Positions 29,501 through 37,031 of a stretch of DNA of 49,766 bases are shown here, one piece after another; within the stretch, counting starts at the first letter, position 1, and each line of letters begins with the position of its first letter. The position numbers were made by a program, and so were the translations under genes. The DNA is from Rhodospirillales bacterium (GTDB lineage: Bacteria; Pseudomonadota; Alphaproteobacteria; Rhodospirillales; WMHbin7): NCBI GenBank assembly GCA_016214125.1, contig JACRPC010000026.1, positions 1-49,766 on the forward strand, in the 5' to 3' direction. The notes under the pieces were generated by a model, which was given only the letters and a program-made list of their open reading frames with translations, searched no databases and had not been told where the DNA came from.

Positions 29501-29646
29501 TGGAAATGGCAAGGCGCACGCGGGGCTGGGTCAATGATTGGGATTATCCGGTCTTCCGTGAGGCGCTGGACAAGACCGGGTGGCGGATGAAGATACGCTT
29601 GGCGGTGGCCGAGACCACCCTGTTCGTTTGCCGCGCCGCCAAATAA
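26554..29646 (+). CDS. TPR - GT9-like glycosyltransferase - FkbM - MetW-like methyltransferase fusion (1030 aa)
   Basis: Four modules lie in one chain. Residues 1-275 are TPR repeats (AFEEGVAHHRAGRVTQALAA and about six more). Residues about 295-560 resemble the heptosyltransferase-like (GT9) fold, with RILLIAEQGVGDTLQFLRYV and LLITVDTAVVHLAGALGVPT. Residues about 600-830 are an FkbM-type methyltransferase with FIDAGAHWGIMSLHAA and VKIDVEGLEPEVIEGM. Residues about 880-1030 are a second methyltransferase with VLDLGCGQMRLREL and a MetW-like CVALLEVLEFLHDPLWVL. TPR plus GT9-like proteins act in surface or flagellin glycosylation; fused FkbM domains methylate sugars. The protein should build or cap a methylated glycan. 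The gene stands alone and converges with lipB. Confidence 0.85.
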   Translation: MNVDAIGPDDARVAFEEGVAHHRAGRVTQALAAYAQALAIDPKMSAALVNRAVGLNQLGQREEAMECLNQALSLDPSQPVSWMALSDVLKALGHADEAATALRRALTSRPGFAPAVASLADALIASGDVAEAEMMLDGLLAQNPGDWIAWQRLGQMHIENRRTNAAIACLQRALAIKPDRDDVRMTLAQAFVKVGALAVADKVYRDILARHPDYGPALIGLAQTLVGQGQLDEAEPLLEHALAGDPQSVDGHLARARLNFLAGRLAKAWPDYAWRKNHPSFTAPDIGRPVWDGSPLGGRRILLIAEQGVGDTLQFLRYVPMVARAGGRVFLAVPAALKKLVSSVYGVTSVVGEGEPIPSVDVQAHLLDLPALFGTTEAEVPAPIPYLSVTGPTVKLDPPAGTRLKVGLVWAGNPDHPEDERRSCPFTLLQELLGVEGVAYYSLQTGPNAVDLVHHAHPALIADLAPSLTSFADTAAFLAQLDLLITVDTAVVHLAGALGVPTFLMLAFAPDWRWRQTGDDTPWYPSLKLFRQRRPGDWSEVIRGVALGLREKLGLPPPGTVALQPSVFRKADGQPRYLMPIPQKLAEDVGVRFLVAREREFGGFEYPFRRLLDVHLEADDLFIDAGAHWGIMSLHAATHHTGKVTVLAIEPAAVNLGPLRRWIEVNNVTQAVEIVAAGLSDQAGRGRLMPESTMGLSIAPADATDYRSDTVPLTTIDALLADRPHLAEKRTIVKIDVEGLEPEVIEGMKDLLDSGRVAAMIIERGRSFDAPERADRFKAMLAALRDRGFGLYRFAHEGLGGPLVPYIFCEDLCNVVALAAGTAKLAAYPRAAGPIPPSTQPERSRLEPAAKARRTKALIEAKSSDVGFWSDWANLEDGAVERAQAAARYLAAGDKVLDLGCGQMRLRELLGSEAAYSSADLVPWAPETLAVDLNQGQFPEGRFDCVALLEVLEFLHDPLWVLEQARRAAPSLLLTYRLRQGEMEMARRTRGWVNDWDYPVFREALDKTGWRMKIRLAVAETTLFVCRAAK

Positions 29647-29652
29647 CCCGTC

Positions 29653-30279
29653 TCAGCCGAACGCAACCTCGAAACACTCCATCAGAGCGGCGTCGATTTC
29701 GGCCAGGCTGGCCGTATGGCCGAGCGCCCATAGGCTGGTGACGCCATGCTGGGCGATGCCGCAAGGCACGATGCCGCGAAAGTGATCGAGATCGGGATCG
29801 ACGTTGAGCGCCACGCCATGGAAACTGACCCAATGGCGGATACGCACGCCCAAGGCGGCGATCTTGCTTTCGCCGGCGCCATCCCTAACCCAGATGCCGA
29901 CCCGCCCTTCCCGCCGCTCGCCCGTCACATTGAAGCGGGCCAGGGTAAGGATCAGCCATTCTTCCAGGTTATGGACGAAGCGGCGCACGTCGGCGCCGCG
30001 CCCGCGCAAATCGAGCATGACATAGGCCACCCGCTGGCCGGGTCCATGATAGGTGTATTGCCCGCCCCGCCCGCTGGCATAGACCGGAAAACGGTCGGGA
30101 TCGAGAAGGTCCCTGGGATCGGCGCTGGTCCCGGCGGTGTAAAGCGGCGGATGTTCGAGCAGCCAGACCAGCTCCGGCGCTTCCTTGGCCCGAATGGCCG
30201 CCACATCGGCTTCCATCCGCGCCAGGGCCTCGGGATAGGGAACCGGCCGGTCGCTGATCCGCCAACTTACTGGGGCCAC
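29653..30279 (-). CDS. lipB: Octanoyl-[ACP]:protein N-octanoyltransferase LipB
   Basis: LipB moves octanoyl from acyl carrier protein to lipoyl domains, the first step of lipoate synthesis for pyruvate and 2-oxoglutarate dehydrogenases. The 208-residue sequence has the family motifs [29 protein letters not shown], the catalytic Lys in [15 protein letters not shown] and the catalytic Cys in GIVPCGI, followed by HGVTSL. Length is normal. It converges with the fusion gene upstream (6 bp apart) and diverges from the tRNA-Leu gene. Confidence 0.95.
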   Translation of the reverse strand: MAPVSWRISDRPVPYPEALARMEADVAAIRAKEAPELVWLLEHPPLYTAGTSADPRDLLDPDRFPVYASGRGGQYTYHGPGQRVAYVMLDLRGRGADVRRFVHNLEEWLILTLARFNVTGERREGRVGIWVRDGAGESKIAALGVRIRHWVSFHGVALNVDPDLDHFRGIVPCGIAQHGVTSLWALGHTASLAEIDAALMECFEVAFG

Positions 30280-30293
30280 GGCGTCGATCCTCC

Positions 30294-30322
30294 TTGATCG
30301 GGGGGCGTCGATTTGCTATGTG
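30294..30322 (+). promoter_or_regulatory. Candidate promoter of tRNA-Leu
   Basis: TTGATC (30294-30299) and TATGTG (30317-30322) are separated by 17 bp, followed 39 bp later by the tRNA 5' end. The GC-rich stretch after the -10 fits the discriminator of stable RNA promoters. Assignment is by position and similarity. Confidence 0.5.
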
Positions 30323-30361
30323 CTCGGGGCTTGGGCGGCTCCAACCGGCGTCCCGGCATGT

Positions 30362-30448
30362 GCGGTCGTGGCGGAACTGGTAGACGCGCAGCGTTGAGGT
30401 CGCTGTGGGGTAACTCCCGTGGAAGTTCGAGTCTTCTCGACCGCACCA
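30362..30448 (+). tRNA. tRNA-Leu (anticodon GAG)
   Basis: The 87-base gene folds as a class II tRNA. The acceptor stem pairs GCGGTCG (30362-30368) with CGACCGC (30438-30444), discriminator A30445, and CCA is encoded (30446-30448). The anticodon stem CAGCG/CGCTG encloses loop TTGAGGT with anticodon GAG at 30396-30398, reading CUC and CUU. A long variable arm (TGGGGTAACTCCCG) is typical of leucine tRNA, and the T arm has GTTCGAGTC. It lies between lipB and maeB. Confidence 0.95.
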
Positions 30449-30488
30449 TCTTGATTTCGATCCGAACGACGTTTCGGTGTAGACTGGG

Positions 30489-30507
30489 GCCCGCCGTTAC
30501 GGCGGGC
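30489..30507 (+). terminator. Hairpin between tRNA-Leu and maeB
   Basis: A perfect 8-bp stem GCCCGCCG/CGGCGGGC with TTA loop lies 41 bp after the tRNA and 22 bp before the maeB start. The T-rich tail is weak (CTTCGCCTTT), so it may be a terminator or processing structure for the tRNA transcript, or part of the maeB leader. Confidence 0.5.
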
Positions 30508-30528
30508 TTCGCCTTTGGGGGGGACGCG

Positions 30529-32805
30529 ATGGCCAGAGATCTTAGCGAATCCGCCTTGGAATATCACCGTCTGCCGACGCCGGGCAAGATCAGCGTCGTG
30601 CCGACCAAGCCCTTGGCCAACCAGCGCGACCTGGCGCTCGCCTATTCGCCGGGCGTGGCGGCGGCCTGCGAGGCGATCGTCGCCGACCCGGCCGAGGCCT
30701 CCACCGTTACCGCGCGCGCCAATCTGGTGGCGGTGGTGACCAACGGCACCGCGGTTCTGGGGCTGGGCGCCATCGGCCCCCTGGCGGCCAAGCCGGTGAT
30801 GGAGGGCAAGGGGGTTCTTTTCAAGAAATTCGCGGCCATCGATGTCTTCGACATCGAGATCGCCGAAACCGATCCCGACAAGCTGGTCGACATCATCGCC
30901 AGTCTGGAACCCACCTTCGGCGGCATCAATCTGGAAGACATCAAGGCCCCGGAATGCTTCGAAGTCGAACGCCGCCTGCGCGAGCGGATGAAAATTCCGG
31001 TCTTCCACGATGATCAACACGGTACCGCCATCATTGTCGGTGCCGCGGTTCTGAACGGTCTGCGGGTGGTCGAGAAACCGATCGATAAGGTCCGGCTGGT
31101 GGCCTCGGGTGCCGGCGCGGCGGCCTTGGCCTGCCTTGATCTTCTGGTCGGGTTGGGCCTGAAGAAGGAGAACATCACCGTTTGCGACATCAAGGGCGTG
31201 GTCTATGAGGGCCGCACCGAGCTGATGGACCCCTACAAGGCGCGCTACGCCCAGAAGACCAAAGCCCGCAGCCTGGCCGAGGCTCTGCCGGGGGCCGACA
31301 TCTTCTTGGGTCTCTCGGCGCCCAAGGTGCTGACCGGGGCGATGGTGGCGACGATGGCCGAGCGCCCCTTGGTTTTCGCGCTCGCCAATCCGACGCCCGA
31401 GATCATGCCCGACGAGGTGAAGGCGGTGCGCCCCGACGCGGTGATTGCCACCGGTCGTTCCGACTTTCCCAATCAAGTGAACAATGTTCTTTGCTTCCCT
31501 TACCTGTTCCGGGGTGCGCTTGACGTCGGTGCCACCGCCATCAACGAGGCGATGAAGCTGGCGGCGGTCAAGGCCCTGGCCGATCTGGCGCTGGCGGAGC
31601 CGGACGAGACGGTGTCGGTGGCCTATGGCGGCCAGTCGCTCCGTTTCGGCCCCGACTATCTGATTCCCAAGCCTTTCGACCCGCGCCTGATCCTTACCGT
31701 GGCGCCGGCGGTGGCCAAGGCGGCGATGGAGTCGGGCGTCGCCACCCGGCCGATCGCCGATTTCAAGGCCTATCGCGACCGGTTGATTCAATTCGTCTTC
31801 CGCTCGGGCCTGGCGATGAAGCCGGTGTTCGAGCGCGCCAGGCGCGATCCGCGCCGGCTGGTCTATGCCGAGGGCGAGGAACGCCGGGTGCTGCGCGCCG
31901 TGCAGACGGTGGTCGACGAGGGCTTGGCGCGGCCGATCCTGATCGGGCGGCGCGAGGTGGTGGCCAAGCGCATCCGCGAACTCGATCTTCGCATCAAGCT
32001 CGATCACGACATCGAACTTTGCGACCCCGAGGACGATCCGCGCTACAACGAATATTGGACGCTCTATCACAATCTGATGGAGCGCAAGGGGGTGTCGCCC
32101 CAATACGCCCGCACGGTGGTGCGCACCCGCAACGCGGTGATCGCCTGCCTGATGCTCCAGCGCGGCGAGGCCGAGGCGATGCTTTGCGGCACCAGCGGCC
32201 GCTTCACCCGTCATCTTGGTCACATCATGGATGTCATCGGCTTGCGCCCCGGCGTGAAGACGGCGGCGGCGATGAACCTGTTGATTCTCGCCAAGGGCAC
32301 CTATTTCCTCTGCGACACCTATGTGACGCCCGAACCGACGCCCGAGCAGATTTGCGAAGCGACCTTGCTGGCGGCCGAAGAGGTGCGGCGCTTCGGTATC
32401 GAGCCCAAGGTGGCCCTCTTGTCGCACTCCAATTTCGGCGGCCGCGACAGCGCCACCGCGATTCGCATGCGCGAAGCGCTTGCCCTCATTCAGGAACGCG
32501 CTCCCGATCTGGAGGCCGAGGGCGAGATGCATGGCGACGCCGCCATCAGCGAGGAAATCCGCAAAGCCATTTTCCCCAATTCCAGGCTCAAGGGAGAGGC
32601 GAATCTTCTGGTGATGCCCACGCTTGATGCCGCCAACATCAGCTTCAATCTGTTGAAGGTGCTGGGCGAGGGGCAATCGGTGGGGCCGATGCTGATGGGG
32701 GCGGCGCTGCCCGCCCATATCCTCACCCCGTCGGTCACGGTGCGCGGCATCGTCAATATGAGCGCGCTGGCCGTCGTCGACGCGCAGATGGCGAAGCGAC
32801 GCTAA
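30529..32805 (+). CDS. maeB: NADP-dependent malic enzyme with C-terminal phosphotransacetylase-like domain
   Basis: Residues 1-430 are the malic enzyme, which converts malate to pyruvate and CO2 with NADPH formation. Visible motifs are [15 protein letters not shown], the metal-binding [15 protein letters not shown], the nucleotide-binding [17 protein letters not shown] and [20 protein letters not shown]. Residues about 435-755 form the phosphotransacetylase-like domain ([39 protein letters not shown]), which in MaeB proteins is regulatory and binds acetyl-CoA. At 758 residues it has the usual length of this fusion. The start at 30529 was chosen because the open frame upstream runs through the tRNA gene. 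It provides pyruvate and NADPH when acetyl-CoA enters from leucine catabolism. Confidence 0.95.
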   Translation: MARDLSESALEYHRLPTPGKISVVPTKPLANQRDLALAYSPGVAAACEAIVADPAEASTVTARANLVAVVTNGTAVLGLGAIGPLAAKPVMEGKGVLFKKFAAIDVFDIEIAETDPDKLVDIIASLEPTFGGINLEDIKAPECFEVERRLRERMKIPVFHDDQHGTAIIVGAAVLNGLRVVEKPIDKVRLVASGAGAAALACLDLLVGLGLKKENITVCDIKGVVYEGRTELMDPYKARYAQKTKARSLAEALPGADIFLGLSAPKVLTGAMVATMAERPLVFALANPTPEIMPDEVKAVRPDAVIATGRSDFPNQVNNVLCFPYLFRGALDVGATAINEAMKLAAVKALADLALAEPDETVSVAYGGQSLRFGPDYLIPKPFDPRLILTVAPAVAKAAMESGVATRPIADFKAYRDRLIQFVFRSGLAMKPVFERARRDPRRLVYAEGEERRVLRAVQTVVDEGLARPILIGRREVVAKRIRELDLRIKLDHDIELCDPEDDPRYNEYWTLYHNLMERKGVSPQYARTVVRTRNAVIACLMLQRGEAEAMLCGTSGRFTRHLGHIMDVIGLRPGVKTAAAMNLLILAKGTYFLCDTYVTPEPTPEQICEATLLAAEEVRRFGIEPKVALLSHSNFGGRDSATAIRMREALALIQERAPDLEAEGEMHGDAAISEEIRKAIFPNSRLKGEANLLVMPTLDAANISFNLLKVLGEGQSVGPMLMGAALPAHILTPSVTVRGIVNMSALAVVDAQMAKRR

Positions 32806-32850
32806 CCGAGACGCTTGCGGAATTTCTATGGCCGTCTATTCTCGCCGCCC

Positions 32851-33234
32851 ATGACCCAATTCTCGATCACCGATTTGGCGAAGGAATTCGCCATCACCAC
32901 CCGGGCCATCCGCTTCTATGAAGACGAAGGGCTGATCCGGCCCAAGCGCGAGGGACAGCGTCGGATTTTCGGCGCCCGCGATCGGGTGCGCCTCAAGTTG
33001 ATCTTGCGCGGCCGCCGCCTGGGCTTCTCGCTTAGGGAGATCGCCGAGATCATCGATCTGTACGATCGCGAGCCGGGCGAGGAAGGCCAGCTCCGCCATT
33101 TCCTGGAAAAGATCAAGGAGCGCCGCGCCCTGCTCAGCCAACAGCAAGAAGACATCGCCGCCACGCTGCGCGAATTGGCCGAAGTCGAGGAGAATTGCCG
33201 GCGCATCCTGGCCGAAAAGGGGTTCAAGCGCTGA
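32851..33234 (+). CDS. liuR: LiuR, MerR-family regulator of leucine/isovalerate catabolism
   Basis: The 127-residue protein has a MerR winged helix (about 4-72, FSITDLAKEFAITTRAIRFY then EDEGLIRPKREGQRRIFGAR) and a dimerising coiled coil. The LiuR group of MerR regulators controls leucine and isovalerate degradation genes in proteobacteria. Here it lies 130 bp before a liu-type operator and a few kilobases from the full operon. It lacks the metal-binding Cys of MerR or SoxR, in line with a CoA-ester ligand. The start follows a short intergenic stretch after maeB with a -10-like TATTCT. The gene and its target sites form one local regulon. Confidence 0.9.
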   Translation: MTQFSITDLAKEFAITTRAIRFYEDEGLIRPKREGQRRIFGARDRVRLKLILRGRRLGFSLREIAEIIDLYDREPGEEGQLRHFLEKIKERRALLSQQQEDIAATLRELAEVEENCRRILAEKGFKR

Positions 33235-33284
33235 AGGCAAGCCGAGGCCATGGGGCGGGGCGGCGGATCCCGGGCTCTGCGATA

Positions 33285-33313
33285 TTGACGTTTACGTAAA
33301 CGTAAGTTACTGT
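33285..33313 (+). promoter_or_regulatory. LiuR operator and promoter of the thioesterase pair
   Basis: The perfect 16-bp palindrome ACGTTTACGTAAACGT (33288-33303) overlaps a -35 TTGACG (33285-33290) and fills the 17-bp spacer before TACTGT (33308-33313). The 23 bases at 33285-33307 are identical to those at 36899-36921. The sequence agrees with the TTGACGTTwACGT type motif known for LiuR in proteobacteria. Confidence 0.85.
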
Positions 33314-33363
33314 TTGGCCAAATTGCTCTGGCCTTGGGTCGGCAAGGAAACGTGGAGGACGAC

Positions 33364-33795
33364 GTGGCGGACATGGTCATCACCTATCGCGGAACCGTCT
33401 ATCCCTGGCAATGCGACCATGTTGGGCACATGAACGTCATGTGGTATGTCGGCAAGTTCGACGAAGGCACCTGGAATTTCTTCAACGAACTTGGCCTGAC
33501 CCCGGCCTATTTCACCGAACGCCAGCGCGGCATGGCCGCGGTGCAGCAGAACATCACCTACAAGAAGGAGGTGTTGGCGGGCGAGGTCCTCTATGTGCGC
33601 ACCGGCCTTCTTGAGGTGCGCGAGCGCGTGCTGCGCTTCGTTCACGAGATGGTGAACGGCGCCACCGAGGAAACGGTGGCGATCGCCGACCTCACCGGCG
33701 TCCACCTCGATCGTGCCACCAGGCGGTCTTGCGCCATGCCCGAGGACGTTTTGGCGCGCGCACCGGAAAGGATCATCGCATGGCCGAAACCCTGA
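33364..33795 (+). CDS. Acyl-CoA thioesterase, 4HBT hotdog family
   Basis: This 143-residue hotdog enzyme has the signature PWQCDHVGHMNVMWYVGKFD, with the catalytic Asp in CDHVGHMN, as in 4-hydroxybenzoyl-CoA thioesterase-like proteins. It should hydrolyse a short acyl-CoA. The GTG at 33364 is chosen as start since GGAGG lies 5 bp upstream; an ATG three codons later is possible. The gene is transcribed from the LiuR promoter at 33285 and overlaps the next thioesterase by 16 bp. It may release CoA from excess branched-chain or acetoacetyl-CoA intermediates. Confidence 0.85.
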   Translation: MADMVITYRGTVYPWQCDHVGHMNVMWYVGKFDEGTWNFFNELGLTPAYFTERQRGMAAVQQNITYKKEVLAGEVLYVRTGLLEVRERVLRFVHEMVNGATEETVAIADLTGVHLDRATRRSCAMPEDVLARAPERIIAWPKP

Positions 33796-34244
33796 CCTTC
33801 CAGCCCGCCGACGATCACTTTGCGGAACGCGTGTGGGAAAGCTTTAACCGCCAGGGCATCATGCATTTCCTGGGCGCCCGCCTCGTTCACGTCGCGCCCG
33901 GCGAATGCGACATCGAACTTCCCTTCAAGCCGGAATTGACGCAACAGCACGGCTTTTTTCACGGCGGCGCCATCGGCGCCATCGCCGATTCGGCGGCCGG
34001 TTACGCCGGCTACACCTTGGCCCCCGCCGATTCGGGCGTGCTGACCATCGAATACAAGCTCAACATCGTCGCTCCCGGCGACGGCGAGAAGTTGATCGCC
34101 CGGGGACGGGTGATCAAGCCCGGCCGTTCGGTCAGCGTGACCGAGGCCCGGGTGATCGCCATCAAGAATGGCCGCGAGAAGCTCTGCGCCATCTGCCTGC
34201 AAAGCTTGGCGGTGCGTCAGGGCCTGCCGGAATTCCTAGGTTAG
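33780..34244 (+). CDS. PaaI-family thioesterase
   Basis: The 154-residue protein is a hotdog thioesterase of the PaaI type: TQQHGFFHGGAIGAIADSAA is the family signature, and GVLTIEYKLNIVAPG the second strand pair. The family protects CoA pools by hydrolysing stalled aromatic or short-chain acyl-CoA esters. It overlaps the upstream thioesterase by 16 bp, so translation is coupled. Its stop lies 9 bp inside the opposite-strand GGDEF/EAL gene. The two dissimilar hotdog enzymes under LiuR control may act on different intermediates of the leucine path. Confidence 0.88.
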   Translation: MAETLTFQPADDHFAERVWESFNRQGIMHFLGARLVHVAPGECDIELPFKPELTQQHGFFHGGAIGAIADSAAGYAGYTLAPADSGVLTIEYKLNIVAPGDGEKLIARGRVIKPGRSVSVTEARVIAIKNGREKLCAICLQSLAVRQGLPEFLG

Positions 34245-36692
34245 GCGGGTCTCCAGATAGCGGACGAACTCGTCGGACGGCAAGGCTTTGCTGTGGAGCC
34301 AACCTTGTGAGAATTGGCAGCCGGCCTCGGAGAGGAAGGCCTGCTGAGACGCGGTTTCCACGCCCTCGCCGACAATGCGCAGCCGCATGCTTTGGGCCAT
34401 GGCGATGATCGAGCGCACCAACTCGGCATCGCCGGCGCTGGTGGTAAGATCGCGCACGAAACTGCGGTCGATCTTCAGGGTATCGAAGGGATAGCGGCGC
34501 AGATAGCTGATCGAGGAAAAGCCGGTCCCGAAATCGTCGATGGCGAAGCCGATGCCCAAGGCGTTCAACTCCTCGATGATCTGTTGGGTCTCGCGCGAAT
34601 CCTCCAAGAGCAGGCTTTCGGTGATCTCGATTTCCAGACAGGAGGCGGGCAGGCCGCTCTCGGCCAGCGCACGGCGTACGGTCTCGACCAGAGTGCGCTT
34701 CTGGAACTGCCGGCTGGAAACGTTGACGGCGACGAACAGCGCTCGGCCCTCGACCTTCGGCCAACGGCTGGCTTCCTTGCAGGCCTCGCGCAGCACCCAC
34801 TCGCCGATCGGCAGGATCAGGCCGGTATCCTCGGCCAGCGGAATGAAGTGATCGGGCGGAACCGAGCCGAGGGCGGGATTGGTCCAGCGCAGCAGCGCCT
34901 CGGCGCCCACCAGGCCGCCGCTCGCGTTGTCGATCAGCGGCTGATAGTGGAGCGAAAGCTCGTTGCGCTCGAGGGCATGGCGAAGCTGCACCTCCATGCG
35001 CATATGCTCCATCGCCTGCACGTTCATTTCGGGCGTAAAGAAGCGAAAGATGCCGCGGCCCTCCTTCTTCGCCCGATACATGGCGGCGTCGGCGTTGCGC
35101 ATCAAAAGCTGGGAATCGCGTTCGTCCTGGGGGTAGAGGGCGATGCCGATGCTGCCGGCGATGAAGACTTCGCCTTCGGCGAGCACGAAGGGTTGCGCGC
35201 AGACCTCAAGAATCTTCTCCGCCACGATTTCGGCGCTGGTGATGTCCCTGAGATCGGGCAAGATGATCACGAATTCGTCGCCGCCCAAGCGGGCGACCGT
35301 GTCGCCTTCGCGCAGGCATTCGGTCAGCCGGTGCGCCGCCTCTTTGAGCAAGCGGTCGCCGGCGGCGTGGCCCAGGGTGTCGTTGACCTTCTTGAAATCG
35401 TCGAGATCGAGCAACATCAGCGCCACCATGGTCTGGTAGCGATGGGCGTGCGCCACCGCCTGGTTGAGGCGGTCCATGGCGAGCAGACGATTGGGCAGAC
35501 CGGTTAGGGTGTCGAAATTGGCCTGGCGCAGCAGGCGTTCCTCGTATTCCTTGCGGACCGAGATGTCTTCCTTGATCGCCAGAAAATGGGTGACCCGGCC
35601 GTCGGAATCGCGGATGGGCGAGATGGCAACGTATTCCCAATAAAGATCGCCGTTCTTGCGGCGGTTCAGCAGTTCGCCGCGCCATTCCCGTCCCGATCGG
35701 ATGGCCGACCACAGTTCGGCGTACTGCTCGGGCGCGGTACGCCCCGATTTGAGCAGGCTGGGCTTGCGACCGACGACTTCCTCCGTCGTATAGCCCGACA
35801 CCTGTTCGAACTTCGGATTGACGTATTGGATGGCGCCCTCGGTGTCGGTAATCATCACCGAGGCCGAACTTTGCTCCACCGCCTGGGAGAGTTGGCGAAG
35901 CTTGCTTAGGACCTTCTTGCGGTAGGAGATGTCGCGGATGATGGCGCAAAAATAGTCGCGCCCGTCGGACTGCCACTGGCCGATGGTGAATTCGATCGGC
36001 ACCGTTTGACCGTCCTTGCGCGCGACGACGGCCTCGACCAGCTTGCCCACCATGCGGACGCGGCCTTGCGGGTTGCGCAATTTCAAGAGCCAAAGCGTGT
36101 GCAAAGGGCGCTGGTCCGCCGGCACGATGGAGATCAGGGGTTTGCCCAGCATCTCCTCCTCGTCGTGGCCGAGGACCTCGCAGGCGCCCGGATTCCAACT
36201 CTGGACGATGCCCTCGGCATCGAAGGTGATGATGGCGTCGGGCGTGGCGTTGATCACCGCGTGCAGGCGGCCTTCGGAGATGCGGCGCAAATCCTCGGCC
36301 TGGCGCTGTTCGGTGATGTCGGCGTAGGTCGTGATAAAGCCGCCCGAAGGCAGCGGATGCCCCTCGATGCGCAACACCCGTCCCGACTTGGTGGTGCGTT
36401 CGAAAACGTGGGGCTTGAATTGAAGAGCCAGCGCCACCCGCTCGCGAACCTGCGTTTCGACATCGCCCGGGCCGTATTCGCCGCGCTTGGCGTTGTAGCG
36501 GATGAATTCTTCGAACGGGGTCCCGATTCGCGCCAACTCGGGCGGGAAGTCGAGCAGTTCCATAAATCGTCGATTGAAGAGAATCAGGGTGAGATTGGCA
36601 TCGCAGACCGACAGGCCCTGTTCGAGCTGGTCGAGGGATTCCTGATAGGCGGTCGGGAGCGGCCGAAAGGCCGCGGCTTCTCCGATGCTCAT
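34236..36692 (-). CDS. PAS-PAS-PAS-GGDEF-EAL cyclic-di-GMP protein
   Basis: The 818-residue cytoplasmic protein has three PAS domains (about 17-130, 140-258 and 265-380), a GGDEF domain (390-550) with intact LGGDEF at 469-474 and an EAL domain (565-815) with GAEALLRW, EITESLLLED and IDDFGTGFSS all present. Both catalytic sites look active, so it may switch between making and breaking c-di-GMP under PAS control, or have a GTP-sensing GGDEF. No membrane segment is seen. The gene is transcribed away from the liu operon and its last 9 bp overlap a thioesterase gene. A link to leucine catabolism is not implied by sequence. Confidence 0.92.
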   Translation of the reverse strand: MSIGEAAAFRPLPTAYQESLDQLEQGLSVCDANLTLILFNRRFMELLDFPPELARIGTPFEEFIRYNAKRGEYGPGDVETQVRERVALALQFKPHVFERTTKSGRVLRIEGHPLPSGGFITTYADITEQRQAEDLRRISEGRLHAVINATPDAIITFDAEGIVQSWNPGACEVLGHDEEEMLGKPLISIVPADQRPLHTLWLLKLRNPQGRVRMVGKLVEAVVARKDGQTVPIEFTIGQWQSDGRDYFCAIIRDISYRKKVLSKLRQLSQAVEQSSASVMITDTEGAIQYVNPKFEQVSGYTTEEVVGRKPSLLKSGRTAPEQYAELWSAIRSGREWRGELLNRRKNGDLYWEYVAISPIRDSDGRVTHFLAIKEDISVRKEYEERLLRQANFDTLTGLPNRLLAMDRLNQAVAHAHRYQTMVALMLLDLDDFKKVNDTLGHAAGDRLLKEAAHRLTECLREGDTVARLGGDEFVIILPDLRDITSAEIVAEKILEVCAQPFVLAEGEVFIAGSIGIALYPQDERDSQLLMRNADAAMYRAKKEGRGIFRFFTPEMNVQAMEHMRMEVQLRHALERNELSLHYQPLIDNASGGLVGAEALLRWTNPALGSVPPDHFIPLAEDTGLILPIGEWVLREACKEASRWPKVEGRALFVAVNVSSRQFQKRTLVETVRRALAESGLPASCLEIEITESLLLEDSRETQQIIEELNALGIGFAIDDFGTGFSSISYLRRYPFDTLKIDRSFVRDLTTSAGDAELVRSIIAMAQSMRLRIVGEGVETASQQAFLSEAGCQFSQGWLHSKALPSDEFVRYLETRLT

Positions 36693-37031
36693 TCGCGCCT
36701 TTCCGATCGCGACCCCCCCAGTTCGTTATTCCGAAAGGTCCCGCGCCCTTCGAGTTTCTTTGTTCGATCAATCGATCCTGGGTCGAAATCCTGCCTGATG
36801 GCTCGGATATTCGCAAGATTTTGATCGGGTATTAGATCGAAATTTTGGAAAATTATCGCCTTAGTAAAGGGGGTTAATCCTTCGCCCCATGATAGAAGTT
36901 GACGTTTACGTAAACGTAAGTAATAAATGGGATCGGAGCATGGGGCGGGGATGGACAGCCCGGGCGAAAAGACGATAAGCCTCGGGCGGCTTCTCGTCAG
37001 GCAAGGGGAACCGACAAGGGGAGAGAACGCG
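36693..37031. other. Divergent intergenic region between PAS-GGDEF-EAL gene and liu operon
   Basis: The 339-bp region contains no gene. The left half is AT-rich near 36800-36890 (ATTTTGGAAAATTATC) and probably holds the promoter of the minus-strand gene, although no clear hexamers were identified. The right part carries the LiuR operator at 36899-36926 and a leader of about 100 bp before the isovaleryl-CoA dehydrogenase start. Confidence 0.7.
36899..36926 (+). promoter_or_regulatory. LiuR operator and promoter of the liu operon
   Basis: The same 16-bp perfect palindrome (36902-36917) as at 33288 overlaps -35 TTGACG (36899-36904) and is followed by TAATAA (36921-36926), a 16-bp spacer. MerR-type regulators often act on such spacers. 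The operon start codon is 105 bp downstream. Confidence 0.87.

Noticed and set aside
30362-30448. tRNA-Leu as integration site of the prophage
   Set aside because: It lies 12.7 kb from the phage block with ordinary chromosomal genes between, and no copy of its 3' end is seen near the phage.
30316-32718. Long minus-strand open frame (800 codons) opposite maeB and tRNA-Leu
   Set aside because: It is antisense to a well-conserved malic enzyme and crosses the tRNA gene; composition is low-complexity with no domain.
33285-36921. The identical 23-bp sequences as ends of a transposon carrying the thioesterase and GGDEF/EAL genes
   Set aside because: They contain a perfect palindrome typical of LiuR sites and lie in promoters; there is no transposase between them.
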